A stretch of 64,000 nucleotides of DNA from Phycisphaerae bacterium (GTDB taxonomy: Bacteria > Planctomycetota > Phycisphaerae > Phycisphaerales > SM1A02), in assembly GCA_018701395.1 (NCBI GenBank), contig JABIWU010000003.1, positions 1-64,000 of the forward strand. Reading direction: 5' to 3'. The position numbers and the translations under genes were made by a program. How positions within the stretch are numbered: position 1 is the stretch's first letter; every line of letters begins with the position of its first letter. Under the pieces are notes generated by a model. It saw nothing but the letters and a program-made list of their open reading frames with translations. It was not told where the DNA came from and searched no databases. Shown here piece by piece: positions 55,564 through 63,052 of this stretch.

Positions 55564-56521
55564 GAACGCGAATCCATGCACCGTGAGCAAAAGAAGCAAG
55601 CTCTTCATTACTAAAGCCAGCATCTAACAGCGCATCGGCTAAATTGCAAATTTGATTTGGGTGCTTAAGATTAATGGGTAAATATGCAGTGGAGAACCCG
55701 CCGTCGAAGTCGCTTCCAAGTGCAACTTGCGTTCGATTACCAGCCAATTCGCAGTAGTGCATGATGTGTTCGACGCAATCATCAATTGTTGCATCGGTAT
55801 TGTTCTTGTCAAACGTTTTTGATAAAAATTGAGTGCAAAGATTCAGCCCAATTACTCCACCTCTTCGAAATATCTCTTTTGCTTGTTCATCAGTGAGGTG
55901 TCGTTGCGATTTGTTATTCAGCACCACTCTGCTGTTGGAATGACTTGCAATGATTTTACCTTTAGCGTTAGAACATAAGTCGTCGAATGCGTAGTCAGAA
56001 AGATGAGAGGCATCGTGAACAATTGCATGTTCGTCTAAAGAGGCAACGAGTTCTTTGCCTTCATCAGTAATGCCAGTATCGCAATCGTTTCCTCCGGCGT
56101 AGCGAGTCCCGCTTGACCATGTTAAGCCAACGATCCGAAGACCTTGTTCTGCCCACCACCGTACATCTTCAGGAGACCGAATTGGATCCGCACCTTCCAT
56201 GAGTAGTAGCATCGATAGTGAATCCCTGCATTTGCAACCCTCGTGTTGGATAGAAAGTAATCCCTTTGATTCTATGTTTTTATATAACGCTAATTGCTTT
56301 GCTCCAGCGGCAAAAGCAGCATCGCGATTTGAGGAATTTCCATACCCACAATAATCGTTTGCTTGTGAGGTGTAGATAGTTCCAAAAAAAGTAGAAATAG
56401 AGCTCTTGGCAAGGTCTGGAATAGAAATGCAAGTTTTTTCAGTTTCTTTGCAAGGTTCAAAAATGTTTCTACCGCACATAGCAACGTAGGCAAGGTCAAT
56501 ATGTCCATCTATCCAGTGCAT
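55556..56521 (-). CDS. Membrane dipeptidase (renal dipeptidase, M19)
   Basis: 321 residues. Metal ligands of the family are in place: His7 and Asp9 in DGHIDLAY, Glu in QHEGC, His in VHDASHLSD and SHSNSR, and Asp in ALGSDFDGGF. It hydrolyses dipeptides including D-amino-acid forms. It has no signal peptide, so a cytoplasmic role such as recycling is likely. A TATGAT hexamer ends 8 bases before the ATG and there is no Shine-Dalgarno. Confidence 0.9.
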   Translation of the reverse strand: MHWIDGHIDLAYVAMCGRNIFEPCKETEKTCISIPDLAKSSISTFFGTIYTSQANDYCGYGNSSNRDAAFAAGAKQLALYKNIESKGLLSIQHEGCKCRDSLSMLLLMEGADPIRSPEDVRWWAEQGLRIVGLTWSSGTRYAGGNDCDTGITDEGKELVASLDEHAIVHDASHLSDYAFDDLCSNAKGKIIASHSNSRVVLNNKSQRHLTDEQAKEIFRRGGVIGLNLCTQFLSKTFDKNNTDATIDDCVEHIMHYCELAGNRTQVALGSDFDGGFSTAYLPINLKHPNQICNLADALLDAGFSNEELASFAHGAWIRVLN

Positions 56522-56575
56522 TTTGTCTCATCATAGTCTAATGGGGTATTCATATTCACTAAGGGTGGGTATCCT

Positions 56576-57052
56576 GTGCTTGTTGTGGAATGCGAAGAAG
56601 TAAAGGTTGAAATAGGAATGCCGGCGAAGTCCGAATGCGCTCGCCGGTTGCATGCACTTGGAGTCTCAATCGCTTCGCTTGCTCTTTTGAGTATCGCTTT
56701 ATTGGTAACGCCTTCAGCAGATGGAATCGGGACGCATACGCAACTTGGTTTACCAGTGTGTGGATGGATTCTCGCTGCAGATTTGCCGTGTCCAACATGC
56801 GGAATGACAACAGCCTGGAGCCACACCATTCGAGGCGAATTGCCGTCAGCTTTCATTGCGCAACCGTTGGGTATGCTTCTGGCTATCGCAACAATTTTTG
56901 TTGCTATAGGTGGATTGATAACTGCTATGACAGGTTACTCATTCAAAGCATTTCTATATATTTATACTCCGTCAAAAGTATTTATTATTGTCGGAGCCCT
57001 TACGCTAGCTTCTTGGGGTTTTAAAATTTTCCTACATCGAGGTGTATTATGA
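56576..57052 (+). CDS. DUF2752 membrane protein
   Basis: 158 residues from a GTG with AAGGGTGG upstream; an ATG at 56618 is an alternative. Three to four membrane segments and the family hallmark CPTCGMTTA (Cys-Pro-x-Cys-Gly) in the first loop. Function unknown; the two Cys could bind metal or form a disulfide. It overlaps the lipoprotein gene downstream (ATGA). Confidence 0.85.
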   Translation: MLVVECEEVKVEIGMPAKSECARRLHALGVSIASLALLSIALLVTPSADGIGTHTQLGLPVCGWILAADLPCPTCGMTTAWSHTIRGELPSAFIAQPLGMLLAIATIFVAIGGLITAMTGYSFKAFLYIYTPSKVFIIVGALTLASWGFKIFLHRGVL

Positions 57053-57723
57053 ATCGAATTATTGTTTTAGTTGTGCCACTTATAGCTTCTCTCGTTATTG
57101 GTGGCTGTTCAGTCTTTGCATTCATCGGCGCTGGTAAGCAGGCGATGGAAGATCAAATGTTGATAGAAAAGCCAGCACAGTTTTCACTCGAAGGCAAATC
57201 AGTCGCGGTTGTTATTGATACAGATTTATCGGTGCATTACGAACATCCTGGTATTTCAAATGTAATTGCTGAAGGAATTTCAGGCAGGATTGCAATGTAT
57301 GCCGATGGCGTAAGTGTTTTACATCCAAGAGTTGTTGCGCAGTGGCAATTTGAAACTCCGCAATGGTCTGCAATGCCTACAACTGATATTGCAAGGACAT
57401 TAAATGTCGATGTTGTTATTTATATCGATCTGCATAATTATTCACTTACGCCTCCTGGTAATCAATGGCTTTGGGATGGATATTGTTCTGCATCAATTGG
57501 TATTATTGAAGCAACTAGTTATGAGGAAGATGGCTTTCTAGATATGTATGAAATTCAGGCTTCGTTCCCTCGAAAAATTAAGCACTTGACTCGCGAAGAA
57601 TCTGACGAAGCAACTATTGAACGCGGTCTATTGGCGGAATTCATAAAGCAAACTGCTTGGTTGTTTTATTTGCACACAGAACCAAAACACCCAGACCGTT
57701 ATCGACCGGAATTGGACGCATGA
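57049..57723 (+). CDS. Lipoprotein, first of a related pair
   Basis: 224 residues. Signal peptide and lipobox VIGG-C at about residue 21, so the mature protein is anchored by lipid. The body is alpha/beta with VAVVIDTDLS, IAEGISGRIAMYAD and the strand VVIYIDLHNYSL. The next gene encodes a protein with the same order of elements. No enzyme motif is recognised. Both stop and start overlap its neighbours. Confidence 0.8.
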   Translation: MNRIIVLVVPLIASLVIGGCSVFAFIGAGKQAMEDQMLIEKPAQFSLEGKSVAVVIDTDLSVHYEHPGISNVIAEGISGRIAMYADGVSVLHPRVVAQWQFETPQWSAMPTTDIARTLNVDVVIYIDLHNYSLTPPGNQWLWDGYCSASIGIIEATSYEEDGFLDMYEIQASFPRKIKHLTREESDEATIERGLLAEFIKQTAWLFYLHTEPKHPDRYRPELDA

Positions 57724-58370
57724 AACTACTTGCATTACTCTCATTACTATTCGTTTTTTGCTCCGCCGCCACCTCATGCAATATTGCATCTGTTGTTACA
57801 TACGTAGCATCTCCTGATCCATCGAAAGAAGCAGTTTTCGTTTTGCCTAATGTTGCTACGGTTGTATTTGTAGACGACAGAAAAAATGTGATGCACCCAA
57901 CGCGATTGCGAAGAGTTGTTGCAGAGCGAATTACAAAAGACTTATTAGAAAAAGACATATTGACGACAATGATTTCTCCTCGGGACATTTTGCGTGTTAG
58001 TTCGTCGAGCGACCGATATGGCGAACCAGTGCCTATGGATCAACTTGGCAAATCAGTTGATGCATCTGTTTTGATTTATGTTGAGATTGTTGGATTTTCA
58101 TTAACAAGCGATGGTCAAACGGCAAAGCCCGTGGCAAACTGCAGTGTGAAAGTAATTGACGTACGAAATAGACAACGGTTGTTTCCACTAGACGATATGC
58201 CGTATTTTGTGCGAGCAAATGTGACAAATATTGCGCCAAGTCGACTTTCTGGTTCTGGCGAAGTGCGTAAATTGTCTGAAGAACTCGCAGAGACTCTTGG
58301 AGATGAAGTTGCGAAACTATTCTATGAACACATAACAGGTCGTCTGGGTGAAAATCTAAAAAGGCAATAG
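57720..58370 (+). CDS. Lipoprotein, second of a related pair
   Basis: 216 residues from MKLLALLSLLF; a longer in-frame reading overlaps the upstream gene. The lipobox is ATS-C near residue 20. The body matches the preceding lipoprotein in plan: ATVVFVDDRKNV, VAERITKDLLEKD, SVLIYVEIVGFSLTSDG. The pair probably arose by tandem duplication and later divergence. It starts within the preceding stop (ATGA) and ends three bases before the next gene. Confidence 0.8.
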   Translation: MKLLALLSLLFVFCSAATSCNIASVVTYVASPDPSKEAVFVLPNVATVVFVDDRKNVMHPTRLRRVVAERITKDLLEKDILTTMISPRDILRVSSSSDRYGEPVPMDQLGKSVDASVLIYVEIVGFSLTSDGQTAKPVANCSVKVIDVRNRQRLFPLDDMPYFVRANVTNIAPSRLSGSGEVRKLSEELAETLGDEVAKLFYEHITGRLGENLKRQ

Positions 58371-58373
58371 ACG

Positions 58374-59447
58374 ATGCAAACTCTGCATGTCATAACTCCA
58401 AGCGACCCGTCCACATCAGATTGTTTTGTTGGATTGATGCGCTTAGCGCAACGGCAAATCGGCGGTGAGCATAAAACAATTGTTATCGGAGACCAAGTTG
58501 AGGCAGAGGCGTTGCGACAGAGGGGAATCCAAATGCTTGGTTCGCTTGGCGGTATTAAAAACAAATCAAACACGCTGAGTCGTCGCCTAGGTCGTCTTTT
58601 AGACACTGTATGCATTTCAGCGAAAAGTACTTGTATTGGTTGGGGTTGGCATTCTGCTTCAGTATTGAGCACGCTGCAAATAAATGCAGAAACAACTGCC
58701 TATGTCGACGAAGTAGATGATTGTATTTCGTTCAAAAATAATACTACTGGAATTATTCCAACGAATTGGAATGTGTCACAACGATTGTTGGCAATGGGCA
58801 TAGACGAAACAGTGCTCGCAGAACCAATCGTTGGAGTAGCACCAAAAAGTGTTGTTGTTGATAGTAAGACGGTGTTAGAACTAGTTGGTATTCCTGTTGA
58901 TTGTTGCATCGTTGCTATTGTTGGCGACGCTTCTTCTTGCGAAGAGTTGTTGACTGTTGCCATGCAAATAAAATCGACAGGTCTTGCAATTTGTTTTGTA
59001 CTCCCTCCGAACTATCAACATCGAGCAATTGTAATGTTGGCAGCAACGGAGAAGGGGGTAGCAGATGTATTTAGGTGCACACCGCCGGAGTTACGAACGG
59101 CAGATATTATTTCAGCAGCAAGTTGTATTTGGGCACCATCGGTCGCGGAATTCGCGACATCGTGCGCGGTGCTTGACGTTGTAGATGCTGCTTGGGATGG
59201 CATTCCTATTCTCGCCGGAACGAACCATCCAATAGCATCAATTCCAACTGTTGGGAAATTGATTGCATGTGCTGGTTCTTACAATGCAATTTGCAGTTGG
59301 ATTATTGGCGTTGTAAAAAATGAAAAAACAATTACAAAGAAAAGCGCAGAAACAACGATGGCGATCAGATCAATAGCATCCCCGTCTAGATTTATTGAAG
59401 GTCTTTTACTTCGAACAACTTCACCGCGTTCGTGTACGCGTTGCTGA
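58374..59447 (+). CDS. Glycosyltransferase-like protein, GT-B fold suspected
   Basis: 357 residues. MQTLHVITPSDPSTSDCFVGLMRLAQ at the start looks like a GT-B N-domain, and a later WDGIPILAGTNHP resembles the E/D-x-x-x-P nucleotide-sugar end of GT4 enzymes. Other landmarks are weak, so the assignment is tentative. No membrane segment. Its 3' end overlaps the flavin reductase gene by 27 bases on the other strand. Confidence 0.5.
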   Translation: MQTLHVITPSDPSTSDCFVGLMRLAQRQIGGEHKTIVIGDQVEAEALRQRGIQMLGSLGGIKNKSNTLSRRLGRLLDTVCISAKSTCIGWGWHSASVLSTLQINAETTAYVDEVDDCISFKNNTTGIIPTNWNVSQRLLAMGIDETVLAEPIVGVAPKSVVVDSKTVLELVGIPVDCCIVAIVGDASSCEELLTVAMQIKSTGLAICFVLPPNYQHRAIVMLAATEKGVADVFRCTPPELRTADIISAASCIWAPSVAEFATSCAVLDVVDAAWDGIPILAGTNHPIASIPTVGKLIACAGSYNAICSWIIGVVKNEKTITKKSAETTMAIRSIASPSRFIEGLLLRTTSPRSCTRC

Positions 59448-59969
59448 TTTACTTGAAGTAGCACGTGCAACTCGTTTGTCATACGTTGGAGGCGTAACTA
59501 AATTTCGGTGGCTTTTTTGTAATGAAGATTCGGCGTAACAAGAAACCACGCGTCCAAGATATAATCTGCAATCTGCTTCGGGCGATAGGTGCCCCTCAAG
59601 TTTGCAATCGAACCAAAGTTTAGATTCCGGCAAAATTGGCATTCCAGTTTCTGCTGTAATTGTGGTAAGTGCTAAAAATGGATCTTCATCTCGTTCATGA
59701 TCACGGTTGAATAATCTCATCGCTCTTCGATCATTAGGCGGTACAAGGCAGAGCGCAAATGCACGAGCATCACGGAGCATTGGTTCAATTTGTTGCCCCT
59801 TGGGAATGGCTACGATGAGCATTGGCGGCTCAGTACTGCACTGTTGAACCCAATTAGTCAGTATGCCGTCACGAAATTTGTCGTGTGTGCATGTTAAAAC
59901 AAAGGTTGCAGAAGGCAATAGCTGCAGGACCTTGTGGATTAGTTGTGGATGGGCAGTTTCTTCAGCCAT
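59421..59969 (-). CDS. Flavin reductase-like FMN-binding protein
   Basis: 182 residues. A split-barrel FMN-binding domain: PSATFVLTCTHDKFRDGILTNWVQQCSTEPPMLIV is the usual first block, and AFALCLVPPND and GRVVSCYAE are typical later strands. It may supply reduced flavin or act as a diflavin-independent reductase. It stands alone, with a divergent gap to mraZ. Confidence 0.82.
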   Translation of the reverse strand: MAEETAHPQLIHKVLQLLPSATFVLTCTHDKFRDGILTNWVQQCSTEPPMLIVAIPKGQQIEPMLRDARAFALCLVPPNDRRAMRLFNRDHERDEDPFLALTTITAETGMPILPESKLWFDCKLEGHLSPEADCRLYLGRVVSCYAESSLQKSHRNLVTPPTYDKRVARATSSKSATRTRTR

Positions 59970-60088
59970 TTTATTTAGCGAACTTAAAAAATGTCGGAAC
60001 TACTTGTTCCTACAGTACTTAAGATGCCACAAAACAAGTTAAGTGCAACGTCCGAGAACTAGCAATTTCAACTTTTTTTAACAAAGTG

Positions 60089-60120
60089 TTGCAAAATGGG
60101 GAAAGTTGGGGTACTGTGGG
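60089..60120 (+). promoter_or_regulatory. mraZ promoter with three TGGG operator repeats
   Basis: TGGG occurs at 60097, 60107 and 60117, a strict 10-base period, so the repeats lie on one face of the helix. The first two are in the 17-base spacer between TTGCAA (60089-60094) and TACTGT (60112-60117) and the third follows. MraZ of other bacteria binds such TGGGN repeats in its own promoter and represses it. Confidence 0.8.
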
Positions 60121-60153
60121 GGCGATTGGTAATGAAGAACCCAAAAGCACACC

Positions 60154-60615
60154 ATGTTAATTGTAGGCGAAACAGCACGATCTATCGACGAAAAACAGCG
60201 AATCTCTATACCAAAAGAGATGCGAGAGTTTTTTGCAATGGAGAATGGGCCAAGTATTGTCTATGCAACACCAGGAGCAAATGGCTCAATTTGGTTATAT
60301 CCAAAAGCGGCGTTCGAATCCAGAGCGAACGTGATGGAAAACTCGCTACTGTCCAACGAGGACGAAATGGAACTCGAGCAAATACTGTTCTCTCAAACGA
60401 CACGTCTCGAGATCGACAAGTCGGGCAGAATTCGATTGCCCGAAGTATTACTCTCCTTCGTTGGAATAGATGCACAAGCAATACTGTTAGGAGTTCGGGA
60501 CCATCTCGAAGTGGTCAACCCAAAAAATTGGGAAGTGCAGAAACGAGAGGGATTACCAAAACTGAAAGAAATAATGGCTCGAATCAGAAACAAAAAAGAG
60601 GAAAAACCCTGCTGA
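60154..60615 (+). CDS. mraZ: Transcriptional regulator MraZ
   Basis: 153 residues. Two SpoVT/AbrB-like swapped-hairpin units: SIDEKQRISIPKEMREFF near 10-27 with SIWLYPKAAFE, and LEIDKSGRIRLPEVLLSFV near 85-103. These are the two DXXXR-type MraZ repeats. It controls the division and cell-wall cluster in other bacteria. Here the next gene is not rsmH/mraW; a hairpin-rich non-coding stretch follows. Its operator lies directly upstream. Confidence 0.92.
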   Translation: MLIVGETARSIDEKQRISIPKEMREFFAMENGPSIVYATPGANGSIWLYPKAAFESRANVMENSLLSNEDEMELEQILFSQTTRLEIDKSGRIRLPEVLLSFVGIDAQAILLGVRDHLEVVNPKNWEVQKREGLPKLKEIMARIRNKKEEKPC

Positions 60616-60647
60616 TGGCTTCGAGGCAACACATTTTGATTTCTAAC

Positions 60648-60918
60648 GCTGAGCAAGGACGCTCGGCTCGCAAGGGGGAGGGCGTCAGGGACGATGCAAC
60701 CACCTTGCATGAAATATACGCAGTAAATACTGCATAAAGTGAGTCAAGGATGACTCGCAAACGAGAAAGTGCCAGCACGGACGCACGGCACTAATCAACC
60801 CTGGTTCTCGACTCAAGACCGAGTCGAGAACTATTCCTCAAGTCGGTCGAGCGAAATGCTCGACTACCTTCCCCTTTGACCCTCGGCATGACCCACCACA
60901 TGCCGCGGGTCATTTTTT
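60648..60918 (+). ncRNA. Candidate CsrA-binding structured RNA
   Basis: About 270 bases with a chain of hairpins on the plus strand. Three show GGA in a hexaloop: AAGGAC on a 7-pair stem (60648-60667), AAGGAT on a 7-pair stem (60739-60758) and ACGGAC in a larger hairpin (60768-60792). AAGGAT matches the ARGGAU of the CsrA SELEX consensus. Other stems are ATGCAA/TTGCAT (60694-60710), GCAGT/ACTGC (60720-60733), an 11-pair stem with loop AAGACC (60804-60831) and GTCGAGC/GCTCGAC (60846-60864), then a strong terminator. csrA lies immediately beyond, on the opposite strand. It may be a CsrB-like sponge or the mraZ 3' leader; the 5' end is not defined. Confidence 0.55.
60877..60918 (+). terminator. 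Rho-independent terminator
   Basis: TGACCC-T-CGGCATG and CATGCCG-C-GGGTCA pair over 14 positions with one mismatch around an 8-base loop, followed by six T. It ends transcripts coming from mraZ and the candidate RNA, facing the 3' end of csrA. Confidence 0.9.
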
Positions 60919-60923
60919 ATGCA

Positions 60924-61142
60924 CTATTTGTTTGAAGCTGGGCGAATTTTACCAGCAATTGCAGGGCCATTATTGGTAATTTCTTCAGCAACTTCATGCC
61001 GATGAACAGGGACCTCTCTTGGGAAATCGAATGCAATTCGAACTCGGTCGCCTTTGATTGAGGCAATGCGAACAACTCCTAGTGGATTTGCTGGATCCCC
61101 TATAACAACCTCTTCCCCTTCTCTTCTTGTAATCACGAGCAT
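60924..61142 (-). CDS. csrA: Carbon storage regulator CsrA
   Basis: 72 residues. MLVITRREGEEVVIGD start, IKGDRVRIAFDFP centre and VPVHRHEVAEEI are the CsrA core; the VHR segment holds the RNA-contacting Arg. CsrA binds GGA motifs in mRNA leaders to repress or stabilise them. An AGGAGG eight bases before the ATG is itself preceded by ACA, so the Shine-Dalgarno could be a CsrA site for autorepression. No flagellar gene is near. Confidence 0.95.
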   Translation of the reverse strand: MLVITRREGEEVVIGDPANPLGVVRIASIKGDRVRIAFDFPREVPVHRHEVAEEITNNGPAIAGKIRPASNK

Positions 61143-61196
61143 AACGCGAACCTCCTGTCGCCACTTCCAGTTAGAAATATCGCGCAGCCTGCGCGA
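61143..61196 (-). promoter_or_regulatory. csrA leader with hairpin and GGA motifs
   Basis: The leader carries the palindromic hairpin TCGCGCAG-G-CTGCGCGA at 61180-61196, then a GGAAG near 61168 and the Shine-Dalgarno ACAGGAGG. Two GGA motifs about 17 bases apart at a ribosome site are typical of CsrA-repressed leaders. Confidence 0.45.
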
Positions 61197-61319
61197 ACCA
61201 CCATTTGCTATGGTAGCAAAAAACTAGCAAAAAGAGGTGCCTAAAATTGGAGAATTTTCTTCCCTGCCCATTCATAACCTACTTACTGGCAATATGTTGC
61301 ATTATTGAACGCGTAGGTG

Positions 61320-61577
61320 TTATTCCACAGCCTCAACGGATGTAACTACACTAATTCGATCTTTCAGCGTCGTTTCAATGGTTGTTTGAAGTGTCATGCC
61401 AAGAGAAGGGCAACCAATGCAGGCACCCAAGAAGCGAATTGAGACGACGCCAGAGGCATCAACACCGACAAGTTCGATGTCTCCTCCATCAGCTTGAATT
61501 GCTGGCCTAATTAACTCAATGACAGCATTCACTTCATCGAAAATAGGGGAATTGGATTTTGTGTCTTCGTTCGTCAT
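61320..61577 (-). CDS. NifU C-terminal domain (Nfu-type) Fe-S scaffold
   Basis: 85 residues, a single NifU-C domain. IRPAIQADGGDIELVGVD and FLGACIGCPSLGMTLQ, with the CxxC pair (CIGC) that binds a bridging Fe-S cluster, are clear. It donates clusters to client apoproteins. TATTAT ends eight bases before the ATG and there is no Shine-Dalgarno. It is divergent from the next gene with only 56 bases between them. Confidence 0.93.
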   Translation of the reverse strand: MTNEDTKSNSPIFDEVNAVIELIRPAIQADGGDIELVGVDASGVVSIRFLGACIGCPSLGMTLQTTIETTLKDRISVVTSVEAVE

Positions 61578-61621
61578 CTTGCTAAATAATACGCTGAAGT
61601 CGTTTCCTCTGCTAGCGGTTG

Positions 61622-61627
61622 TACACT
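61622..61627 (+). promoter_or_regulatory. -10 hexamer (TACACT) of the exported protein gene
   Basis: TACACT followed by six bases and the ATG at 61634. Transcription would begin at the start codon. The divergent nfu gene has the same arrangement with TATTAT at 61586-61591 (minus strand). Confidence 0.4.
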
Positions 61628-61633
61628 GTAAAC

Positions 61634-63052
61634 ATGATTCGATTAATGCTTATTACTATTTATGTTTCTTTACTACTGTTTAACTGTGGAGGACAGACGA
61701 TTCACAGTCCCAGCGCAACGCTCAAGGAGACAGGTCGTCCATCGAGTGTGCATATAGAAGCAATGGCGATGCTTGACGTAAATGTTGGAAAGGCCGATAC
61801 AAACTACCAAGCCATATTGCAGCGAATGCTTTGGGTTCCCGGTTACACCAATGAAGCGAGGTTAGAGGCATTAGCACGTCTTTGGTTTATCGATAGAGAA
61901 GGGACTGTCCGAATAATTCGTCAACGACTTGCTCGTTTGGATAACCCGACTTGGTTGAAAGCGCTCTGCCAGTGGATTGCAGATGAAGATGTAAAAGAGT
62001 TGGATGAGGCGCTCATCAGTTCATGGGCGAATAAATCTTTCTTAATGCAAACAGACGACGAGCGTCCAGAGTATTTGGCGTTAGTTCGAATGTACGATGA
62101 AACGGTAATTGCAGATTTGATTTTTGATTCTATGCTCCAAGAGAAAAAAGCATGGAAACAAAGTTATCGAACTCGTTGTTGGGAATTGCTTCACCGTCTA
62201 TCGCAACGCGACCGTTTAATTGCACTGTTGGAAGATTCGACATTTGACGAAGATGATTTGTTTTTCATTGACTTACAAAAAGCAAAAATTGAATTAGGCA
62301 TAGTTCCATTATGCCGTGAAGAAATATTATGGATTCGTGAATTGTCAAAACCTGAGTACAGTTCATTTTGGGGAGAAGCAGTAGAAGCACTCAACGAACT
62401 CGACATAGATCGACGGTCAGAAATAGAAATGCGAGATATTCCGGTAGCAGTTTCGTTAAAACGGCACGGCGGGGAAGGTGCATTTTCAAGATCAGTTCCA
62501 GTGATGCTACGCGAGATAGCTACGCAAACCGATAACCAGAAGCATTACACTGAAACAATGGGCGGTGGTCAATATGTCCCTGGAAGTGAACGGTTAAAAA
62601 CGTACAGAGACAAATTAACGTGGGGCGATGCGGTTGCGCTTGAGATGGTGCTCGCAGCTCTCGATGTACCTCAAGTACGCGAGCATCTTTTTGATTATGC
62701 AATACGAGATAATCTGGACGTAACGACTGAATACGGTGGAGTACTTGCCTTAGATAAAAAGGGCAGGTTCGAAGTACTTGAATTTAAGCCGAAGGTTCGG
62801 CATCATGACCGTAGATTTAATGCATCGCAAGAAATGTTTGACGCAGCATACACCGCGCTATTTCATTTTCATTTTCACGCACAGAAACTGAGGAATGGTG
62901 ACCACGCAGGTCCAGGCGCTGGCGATAAAAATTATGCAGATAACACTCGTGCAAATTGCCTTGTATTTACATTTGTTGATGAAGACACTTTAAACGTTGA
63001 TTTCTACAGGCACGGTGGAATTGTGATTGATTTAGGCACGATATCTAAATAA
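61634..63052 (+). CDS. Exported protein of unknown function, possible lipoprotein
   Basis: 472 residues from MIRLMLITIYV. A hydrophobic signal ends with LLLFN-CGG; the Asn before Cys makes lipidation uncertain. The N-terminal half is helical and HEAT-like with LARLWFIDREGTVRIIRQRLARLDNP, the C-terminal part is charged and has a His-rich FHFHFHAQK segment that might bind metal. No family recognised. Its stop overlaps the next start (TAATG). Confidence 0.72.
   Translation: MIRLMLITIYVSLLLFNCGGQTIHSPSATLKETGRPSSVHIEAMAMLDVNVGKADTNYQAILQRMLWVPGYTNEARLEALARLWFIDREGTVRIIRQRLARLDNPTWLKALCQWIADEDVKELDEALISSWANKSFLMQTDDERPEYLALVRMYDETVIADLIFDSMLQEKKAWKQSYRTRCWELLHRLSQRDRLIALLEDSTFDEDDLFFIDLQKAKIELGIVPLCREEILWIRELSKPEYSSFWGEAVEALNELDIDRRSEIEMRDIPVAVSLKRHGGEGAFSRSVPVMLREIATQTDNQKHYTETMGGGQYVPGSERLKTYRDKLTWGDAVALEMVLAALDVPQVREHLFDYAIRDNLDVTTEYGGVLALDKKGRFEVLEFKPKVRHHDRRFNASQEMFDAAYTALFHFHFHAQKLRNGDHAGPGAGDKNYADNTRANCLVFTFVDEDTLNVDFYRHGGIVIDLGTISK

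Noticed and set aside
60615-60737. A 40-residue reading overlapping the mraZ stop (TGATG)
   Set aside because: The overlap suggests coupling, but the stretch is better explained by conserved-looking hairpins and the peptide matches nothing. I leave it open as a possible small gene.
60616-60918. RNase P RNA, tmRNA, 6S or SRP RNA
   Set aside because: None of their conserved cores (for example GAGGAAAGTC or the tmRNA T-arm) is present.
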